Positions 56,401 to 64,000 of a stretch of DNA of 64,000 bases are shown piece after piece. The position numbers were made by a program, and so were the translations under genes. The notes under the pieces are model-generated. The model was not told the DNA's origin and searched no databases. It was given only the letters and a program-made list of their open reading frames with translations. Source of the DNA: Gigaspora margarita (Eukaryota; Glomeromycota; Glomeromycetes; Diversisporales; Gigasporaceae). Position 1 is the stretch's first letter. Every line of letters starts with the position of its first letter. The stretch is from assembly GCA_009809945.1 (NCBI GenBank), contig WTPW01000703.1:256678-320677 (forward strand). The letters run 5' to 3'.

Positions 56401-59400
56401 TAAGAGGAGCATAGTAAATCCGCCAAAGAAGGGGTATTATTGTTTCTCCTTGGTCAATACCATTTTGAACCTGATAAGGTTGTGTAAGACCCAAATTGGT
56501 AATAACATTGTTTTGTCGGTCAGTTAAAATATTAAGAAGAGTATTAACAAAATTAGTAGGCAGGAGTAAACGTGTAAAAGCATGCTCTAGAAGAGTAAAG
56601 TTTACAGAGTCATAAGCTTTGCTCATGTCTTGTAATAGAAGCCAGATCTTTTTGTGATTGCAGTTAGCATCTTCTATAAGGTTGTTAAGAATATGAATAG
56701 GAATAGAAGTACTATTTTCAGGGAGGGCAACATAGTTATATGGTGAGAGAATAGGGTATTGTGAGAAAACTTGATTTAGTCTGTTGGTAATAATTTTGGT
56801 ATAGATTTTTCTGGTGTGCTCAATAAGGCTTATTGGGCATGTAAGATTGAGATTGCCATCAAAAGTATTGTTTTTTGGAATAGGAAAGATTCTTCCTTTT
56901 TTCCATTGTTTGGGAATTGAATTTTGTATAAGGCATCGATTAAAAAGAGATGCGAGAATAGTAATACCAGTTGGGTTATAATGTTTGATCATTTTATAGC
57001 TTATGCCTGTAGGACCACAGGCTTTGTTATTAGGGAGTTGAGAAATTGTTTGAATGACTTCTTCTTCTGTTATAGGAAGGGTTAGTGGTATATACTATTT
57101 GAACTTAATATATAGGGGTGGATGGTATTGTTGATTCCAGAAGTTATCAAATAAGTTCTGGTTAATAGGTCTATATGCAGTCCAGTTATTAAAGTGTGAT
57201 TGGATATGTTGTTTAATTAGAGTGGGATCAGTAATAAGTTGGTTTTGAAGTTTAATGTTTGTAAAATGAACAGGAGGTTGGTAGCGATCAAGTATACTAT
57301 TTATAGCCTGTGTAGGTTTAGTAATAAGTGATTCACATCTTTTTTCTGAGGCCTGATTAATTTGTTGNCAGAGAAGAAGAGAGGATTCCAGGTGATAAGC
57401 ATGATATATTTGTTTCCAAATACTTTGTGCATGTACAAGCCATGTTTGAATTTGGTCAGTATCAAGTGATATAAGAAAATTAAAATTGCACTTTGCTCTT
57501 GAGTTGATAAATGAAATATGTAAGTTGATATGAGGTAAATAAGTAGTAGAGTTGCTTTTTAATAGTTTTATAAGATGTCCAAGTTTTTTAAAACCAGTAT
57601 GAAGTGCAGTGCAATGTGGTGTATATTTGTGATTGTAGCTTCATTTGCGAGTTTTTTTATTAGGAATCTTTTGAATTGCAGCTTGTATAGTACATTGTTG
57701 TATCTTGTGCCAGGTTGTATCAATGCTTTCCTGTGTATTGGTTGAGATTGGAACATGATTTTTAATAAAAAGTTGGGATAATAGATCAGAATATTCTGTC
57801 TATTGATCTGAACTCATTATTTTGTAATTAAAAATTCTGCGGCTGATACCAGTATGAAAATGTGAAGATTTGCTATAGGCATTAGGGAATGTTCAGGATG
57901 TCAATAGAATAAGATGGTCACTTAGAGAACTAGTTTGGCTATCATTAATGTTATAAGAAAGAAGAAATTGTATATTAAATGAATCAGCCCAAATATAATC
58001 TATTCTGCTTTGGTTGATTCTGTTTGACCAGGTGTAGTGTGTATTGTTATTAGGAGCTCCAATATCAAACATGTTTGAGTGATATAAAAAATTAATAATT
58101 TTATATTTTGATGCTGAGCTAGTTGTATTATCATGTGTATTAAAATCTCCTAAAATTATAGGGTGTAGAATAGAATGTTGAGCCTGTAAAGTCCAATTAT
58201 AACCTGGTTTTGAGTTTGATTTCTTTTTTGTGAATCAGTTGATGAAAGATAAACTGATATGATATAGAGCTTTATATTGCCTTTAAAAAACAAGTCCAAA
58301 GCAATAGCCCCACCTGGATGTATGTGACAACTGTATACGTGTGGTTTAAGATTATTGCAGATCATAATAGCAGCACCTTCTACAGAGCTTTCAGAATTTG
58401 CCCAGTAAGGGGGCATCCATAAATAACGTTATGTACCCCTACATAGTAGCTCTTGACCCCCCCCTCTACTATATAAAAAAAATTTTAAAAATCCGTATGT
58501 TTATATATTAAATTTTACAAAAACTTGAATATATAATGACCCAGTGATCCAATCTGGATGATTTTGGTACCATTGGATTTGTCTCTATGAGACGAACCCA
58601 ATAGTACCAAAATTGTTTCATTTGGATCACTGGATCGCGTTTTATTAACGAAATACTATTGATTTTATAGTAATTTTATAAGAAAACATAATAACCAATA
58701 GTATTTCGTTAATAAAACATGATAGAGTGATCCAAATCAAATGAAACTGGTACCATTCGTATCCTCTCCTCGAGACGATTCGAATGATACCAAAATAATC
58801 CAATTTGGACTACTGGATCAAGTTTTAGACAAATTTTTAGAAAAAAATTGTGTTATGTTGGGGGGACCCCTCCCTATATATTGCAAAATCGTTATATTTT
58901 GGGGGACCCCTTCGCCTCAAGCATAACGGAATTTATCGATGCTCCCTAATAGGTAAATAAGTTATTGTTGCAAAAAGAAAGTTTTGTTTTTGATGCAATT
59001 TTCGTTTCAGTAATGCATGCAATTAAGATATTATGGTTAATGCAGTAGTCTTGCCAAATTTGCCTTTTAGAAGCAATATTAAAGCCTCTAACCTTGTGTG
59101 TAGCAATGTTTAAATGTAAATTTTGCAAGGGGTTTGATGTGGATAATTTGATTAGTGACTGGTAATATATAGAATATTGATTAGGAAAGAGTATAATATA
59201 GTTAGGAAGAACTTCATCTTGGGTGTTGAGATATACATGTGTTTCAAGAGTTGTAATATTAATGGAGATTTTGAATAATTGTGAAAATAAATTTTTGAAT
59301 AAATGTTGTATAAAGGATTTGAGTGTTTGTAAAGGTGGCAAAAGTAGGAGATTATGTTTTTTGAGAAATTTATTATAACAAGATTCATCAGAAGAATAAG

Positions 59401-60174
59401 ATAAATTGGTATTAAGGTTGGAAGTTGTATATAGTTGTAAGTTGGATATTGGAAAAAGAAAATTGTCAGTATAGATTGGTATTTGAAAATTGTTATTGAA
59501 TGATTTAAGTTCTACATAGCAAAGGGATGGTAGATCTCCAAAAGGTGGAAATATGAAGTGACCTGGTATAAGGTTTTCATATGGGAGGTAAATATGTGCT
59601 TCAGTAAAAACATAATCAAGTTGAGGATATGGTTTAACAGAAATTTTGATATATTGATTTGAATAAAACATAGGGTAATATTCTAGTATATATTGCAAGA
59701 AAAAGCCTATAGTTTGTGGAAAGGTAGAGATTGTAGTCTGTAATAGTAAAGAAATTTGTTGTAACATGGTGTTGGATTATATAACTCAAGAGAGCTGATA
59801 TAGCTTCTGTTATTTAAAGAATTTGTAAGTAGTTCAATTTTTTCATTGTTGAAGTCTTTTTCTAATAGGGATTCATTATAAATTTCTGATATTGGATAGT
59901 TGTTAGAGTTGGTAGTAGTTAGTAGTGAGGAGGTATTGGAAGAAAGTTGTACTTCAGAAGGAGATGAAGATATGGTATCTGAAGTATTGTTAATATCTTC
60001 TGTAGTGACGCTTGCCATTTTAAGCTTAGTTCTTACAGCTGCGCAGGATACCATAGCCTGCCCTGTATGTTGGGTCTGACCATCATAAGCCTGGTCCTCC
60101 ACGTAAATAGGCTTTTCTGCCTGCCTACTTATATTATTCTCCTCTGAATATGGCCCACAAAAAGTGGAGAACAT
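53492..60174 (-). pseudogene. LINE ORF2: APE endonuclease, reverse transcriptase, RNase H
   Basis: Start near MFSTFCGPYSEEN or the later MASVTTEDIN. A 350-residue N-terminal region without recognised domain leads to the endonuclease: NIATHKVRGFN and ITETK (about 59000-59100), then after the MITE GAAIMICN, GDFNTHDN (about 58140), RIDYIWAD and the catalytic SDH (about 57918). Reverse transcriptase: NNKACGPTGISYKMIK (about 57020), QDMSKAYDSV (motif A, about 56610), NGIDQGETIIPLLW (motif B), LAYM followed by ambiguous bases at motif C (about 56285). RNase H: FYTDVS, KAELLAIL, IYTDSQSVI and NKADQLA, giving the D-E-D-D set (54360-54750). At least four frameshifts or stops (near 59740, 58190, 57640, 54655) and the MITE break it. 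The final frame, 53492-54415, ends in a C-terminal region with CHICQQ...HWVTC, a zinc-knuckle-like CxxC-x-H-x-C arrangement often seen after RNase H in LINEs. Confidence 0.88.
58409..58946. mobile_element. PIF/Harbinger-like MITE inside the LINE endonuclease, 538 bp
   Basis: TAA (58406-58408, 58947-58949) flanks GGGGGCATCCATAAATAACG and the complement of GGGAGCATCGATAAATTCCG, 25-bp inverted repeats. Removing it and one TAA joins ...NNNLFTY and YWANSESS in frame on the minus strand. The core has two module copies (hairpins at about 58590 and 58775). Subterminal C- and G-runs stand out from the AT-rich context. Confidence 0.93.
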
Positions 60175-60425
60175 TTTATTTCCAGAGGCGGCAGCTGCTT
60201 TTATGTTTTTTACAGAAGAATTTAGTAAAAAGATTGTTGAGATTCTTGAGGTTGTTTTGAAATAGAATCTTTTTTATTTAATAATGGATTATAAAAGAGG
60301 ATATTTGTAAAGTTTGGTTTAATAATATTGTAATGATTAATAATAAGTTGCTCTGCATGAGATAAGTGGTTTTTGGAGAATTGAGTATGGATTTGGGCAA
60401 AGGTTGTTTAGAGTTTTTGAGGATT

Positions 60426-62507
60426 TCAAAGTGGAAATAACTCTACCAATAAATGCAGGATCTGTAGTTTGATTAAGAAGTTTGTATAAGATTCATCATA
60501 AGAGAGGTTGTATATGTTATCATTTTTTGCTACAGCTTTGAGATATTTATTAAAGTATGAGTAAAAGTAAAATGTGTTCCATTTAATATTATTTTTAAGC
60601 TTATAGAAGTTATCAGCTTCATTTGCAAGATCTGAGAAAGTTTGAGCAGGGAATGGTTTAGAAAAGGTAGCAAAACAAGTTCTATTTTTTTCAAAGATTG
60701 AATAGTCCAAAGTAGGATGAATAATAGATTGTTTGGGTGAACTAGAAAGTGGTGTAGGTACTGGATATAGATTAAGAGATTCTTTATAGTAGTATTGGTA
60801 AATATTTTGATAGGTGTGTTAATTAGCAGATTCTGAATTTGATGTACCAGTTTTAAGAATTTCACATGCATGTTCATNTGCATTGCAGTTATAAATATGG
60901 TAGAGAGTAGCTTTGGCAACTGCTTCTCTGCACTCATTAAGTGAAGTAATTTCAGGAAAGTTAAAAGAAGGTAGAAGAAGTTTTTTACATTTAGTGGCTA
61001 GTGTTGTAGCAACCTTATGTTTAATATGATTGTATATTTTTTCCTCTGTAGTTTCTGATAAGTTGGTAAATTTTCTAGTATAAGTTGGAATAAAAGAAGC
61101 AAACCACTTATCAAGATCCTGTATGAAAGGTTTAAGAGAAGGAATTCTAAAGTTTTGAGAAAATTGCTGTTTGGGAATATTAAGAGCTACATTAATATTA
61201 TATTTGTTGTCATTTTGGATTTGAAAAAGAGATTTGTTAGGTGTTTTCTCACTAAATGAATAGTGAATTTTGAAATGAATGGGTTTAATATTAAGTTCTT
61301 CAATGAACTTTTGGGCATGAATTGTTTAATATTTGTCTTGAAGGAATAAATGTATACGAGCAAGATTTAAAGCAACTTGATTATGGTTATGAATACTATA
61401 AGGAGAAATAGAAGTTAAAGATGATAAGATTTTTTTGTAATTAAGTTGAGTAAAGAGTTCAGTTATAAACTGAAGAAATAGAGACTTAAAAGTATCAAGA
61501 ATAATACAAAAGGGTACTATAGAGTTTTTGTCAAGTGAGGGATTTGCTTCAAGAATTAGATCAAGAAGAAATTTAGGACGTTTTCTAGCTAGTGATGCTA
61601 TTAAGTATTTAAATGTATGTTTGAATTCTTTTTGGTTTTTATTATTATTATTTTGAGTAGAAGTTTTAACAATCTTGCCAGGAGCAAAATCAATTAATAG
61701 AGGTTTGATGAAGTTAAAAAATTGGTGTCCAAGAGTATTAAGTGTTATATTGTTTTCCATTTTACTAGTAATTGGATAATGTTTAAACCAATCAAAATCA
61801 TTAGATGTATCTCGTTTAGATTGAATTGGTTCTTCTAAGTCAGTTGGTTTGCTAGTGTGATCATTAAAGGTAGTATCAATAGGATCACTAAAAGTATTAT
61901 CTATATCCATTGAAGAGTATTGTAAAGTTTCAGTTGAAGTNAGTGGCCCAAGAGTTNAAGAAAGAGNATTAGTTTGAGATTTCAATTTACTAGAATAGGT
62001 ATGTTTAACAGATGATTGGGTTTGAGAAGTTTGAAAAGTTTTATTTGTATTAATGTTAGAAAGTGGATTTGCAAGAGATTGGGTAGAAAGAATAGTAGGT
62101 TGAGTTAAGGGAGTAGATGTTGATTTAGCTGATGAAGGAGTATGGATTGATGAGTCAAAAGTTGTTGTTTGGGGGTTTTCTTGGGATAATTGTGAGGTAT
62201 TTTGTAAATTTTGAAAGATTGAAGTTAGATTTTTTCTAGAATCTTCAAGATGGGAAATAGTAGATAAGATATTTAAAGAAGAAGTAGTTGAGACAGAAGA
62301 AGAAGAGGATGGTAATGGAGCAGTACAATTTGTATGATAAACTTTTTTGCCAACAAGAATATAGCTTTTATTAGAATAGTGTTTATTGTTATAAATTCTG
62401 CAAATGATTGATTTAGAGCATTTAGGGCATGTATGTTGACATAGTTGAGGTGTAGAAGAGGGTGTTATATTATCAGAAGTTTGAGAAATTTGGTTAATAA
62501 GTTCCAC
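60426..62507 (-). pseudogene. LINE ORF1 (putative RNA-binding protein) with in-frame stops
   Basis: Begins MELINQISQTSDN. Residues 27-61 contain a CPKC...HTNC arrangement (C27, C30, H58, C61) that could bind zinc. A Ser/Thr-rich low-complexity stretch follows (about residues 67-230), then a charged C-terminal half with KEFKHTFKYLIASLARKRPK and, past a TAA at 61326, FIEELNIKPIHFKIHYSFSE and ITSLNECREAVAKATLYHIY. A second stop is at about 60818. The frame on either side of the first stop is the same, so a single substitution may have ended the ORF. No RRM or CCHC knuckle was recognised. Confidence 0.7.
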
Positions 62508-63642
62508 AGTTTTGCTATTTTGTCTTTTTCCTATTGCAATTTGAGTGAATTCTTTATGGGGTTGATAGGTATTGTTTTGAATTGAAATGNATTTTGTATG
62601 GTATTTGCGGCATAAGCATGTAACTACTNATGTTGTTNAANNAGCANGAAANAANTGTGTTGCTTTGTTAGTTCTAGTAGTTCTAGTATGGCAAGTAGTT
62701 GGTTCTTGGTTTGGGGGAATTGCTTACAAGTTATTTTCTTGTTCATCTTCAAAAAGAGCAATACCAAAGCTTTGTGCATGATGAATATAGAAGAAATCAA
62801 GATCAGCAGTATCTGGTTCTTGTTGAGTTAATATTGGGATATTGAAATAAGTTTTGTAGTAAAGAAGTATATAGAATATAAAAGTAATGAAGAAAACAAA
62901 GTTGAGCAAAATAAATTTAAAGGTTTTTAATAATAAAGAGGGTATTAGATTGTATAATTAAAATAGCTTAATAGAGGATAAAGAGAGTCTCACAATGAGG
63001 TAAAAAATACTTCGTGTAATGTTGCACTAATAAAAGGGCTTGTAGTTACACTAAAATAATATGTGGCTTGTGTGGCTTGTGTAACTATGGCTGGTGTGGC
63101 TAGAATGGCTAGTGTAGTACAAGATTACCTTGTGTACTACTAATATGGTTGGTGCAAAAAGGTTACTTTGTGTAAATTAAATAAGTACTAATTTATCAAA
63201 CTTTAAATTTGTGCAAATTTTTTATAAATAATTAGATAAAGTGTAATTATAAAAGGACCACTAAAATTTGGGCTTGTAAAATGTGGGTTATGCAATAGAA
63301 AGTTATACAAAAAACGAATTTATGTAGTTTTGGGGTAAAAGTAAAAAAAAAAAGACAAAATAAAATTAAAAGGAATTAGGACAAATTTTAGGATAACTTT
63401 GTCAATTTTAAAGCTATAATAATTTTTTATAGCTTGTTTTGAAGAGAAAATTTTGTTCAAGAACTTTTTCTAAGTTTGTAAATAAAGGTTAAAAGGTAGT
63501 TTAGAAAAATTTAAGAAACCCCAATTTTGAAGGCCAAAAGGCCAACAAGTGAGCTTTCTTGTTGAGTTTAGCTATTATCTGCTTGAAACTTTGCTATTAT
63601 ATGTAAAATTGTGTATAGAACAAGATTTTTTGGAAATAAAAA
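62508..63642. other. LINE 5' region and AT-rich flank
   Basis: 62580-62660 has eleven ambiguous bases. 63060-63175 is rich in GTGTGGCTNG words (GTGTGGCTTGTGTGGCTTGT and similar). The exact 5' end of the LINE and its target duplication were not located. No other gene. Confidence 0.4.
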
Positions 63643-64000
63643 CATCAGCAAATTTATAATGGTGTAATCTTACGTAAGGTCTTATGAACTGTAATATAAG
63701 CAAAATATTATGTAATATATTTCGAAATATTTTGAAATATCAAATTTTCGAAATATTTTGTAATATATTTCAAAATATTTCGAAATATATTACGAAATAT
63801 TTTGAACCCCTTTCAAAATATTTTAGGACTAGGAAACCAAGCTGGATCAGTAAATCTGTAGTTTGAAATAGTTCGAAATAGTTCAATCATGTTCAAATTC
63901 TGTACTACAAAAAGATCAGATTAGATCTTTTGTTTATAATTAGATCTTCTATTTTTTTATTAAATGATTAAAAGATCTTTAACAATTACAAAAATTCGAC
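63643..64000. mobile_element. X-family element copy 4, cut by the window end
   Basis: Left end CATCAGCAAATTTATAATGG, followed by GTAATCTTACGTAAGGTCTT, TTTCGAAATATTTTGAAATA clusters, GGAAACCAAGCTGGATCAGT and GATCAGATTAGATCTTTTG. This order equals X2 (inverted) and X3. Confidence 0.8.

Larger units (their letters stand above)
53183..62992 (-). mobile_element. Non-LTR retrotransposon (LINE), 9.8 kb including a MITE, ORFs decayed
   Basis: Read on the minus strand: 5' region, ORF1 (62507 to about 60426), ORF2 (60174 to 53492) with endonuclease, reverse transcriptase and RNase H, a 240-bp 3' untranslated region, and an A tail of 65 bases. The 5' boundary is approximate and no target duplication was found. 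Single ambiguous bases occur only here, pointing to a repeat collapsed from several copies. An APE-type endonuclease with RNase H suggests the I/Tad-like part of the LINE tree; I do not name a clade. Confidence 0.9.

Noticed and set aside
63060-63175. GTGTGGCT-rich stretch as a minisatellite promoter of the LINE
   Set aside because: The repeats are too few and irregular, and the LINE 5' end is not fixed, so no role can be assigned.

Overview
The window is very AT-rich eukaryotic DNA with one host gene and a dense stack of transposable elements. The gene has short spliceosomal introns of about 67-86 bp (two carry clear GT...AG ends; one is swollen by a SINE). The gene type, the base composition, the many palindromic non-autonomous elements and the short (CCCTAA)n tracts fit an arbuscular mycorrhizal fungus (Glomeromycotina, Rhizophagus-like). 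That assignment is inferred from style and was not confirmed by a search. Three runs of N (14624-14788, 30482-31027, 43609-43775) are assembly gaps, all inside repeats.

Layout. 0.2-2 kb: degenerate tandem repeats and a small fold-back element. 2.6-4.5 kb: a five-exon 2-oxoglutarate/Fe(II) dioxygenase-like gene with an antisense tRNA-derived SINE in intron 2 and a one-base frameshift in an A run of exon 3. 6-8.8 kb: a TIR element carrying telomere-like repeats, split by a hAT-like element. 9-13.3 kb: three pogo/mariner-like palindromic elements, one inside a hAT-like element. 14.3-15.6 kb: a Mutator-like element with a minisatellite. 15.7-21.5 kb: the deepest nest in the window (X1 > P > E1/E2 > PIF-like, TTAA and CACTA-like insertions). 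21.8-26.9 kb: tandem repeats and two 0.9 kb palindromes. 27.6-31.6 kb: a 4 kb hAT-like element holding X2. 33-38 kb: MITEs, a dead pogo transposase and more hAT-like elements. 38.9-46.5 kb: nested pogo-like, hAT-like, X3 and TTAA elements. 47.1-47.6 kb: a second, unrelated SINE. 48-52.5 kb: more nested elements. 53.2-63 kb: one long LINE on the minus strand (ORF1, then endonuclease, reverse transcriptase and RNase H) with a 65-nt A tail, broken by a PIF-like MITE. 63.6 kb to the end: the start of a fourth X element.

How it works together. Apart from the dioxygenase, the coding capacity is remnant transposition machinery: the LINE could have supplied retrotransposition for the SINEs (inference), and the pogo relic belongs to the superfamily expected to move the TA-flanked MITEs. 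Nearly all other elements have ends and target-site duplications but no transposase. The most unusual feature is a quasi-palindromic core module of about 60-100 bp, built around an ATCCACTGG block and a CGTCTCNNNGAGACG-like hairpin. It recurs in the centre of elements with four different target-site signatures (3-bp TWA, TTAA, and two kinds of 8-bp), and I do not recognise it.
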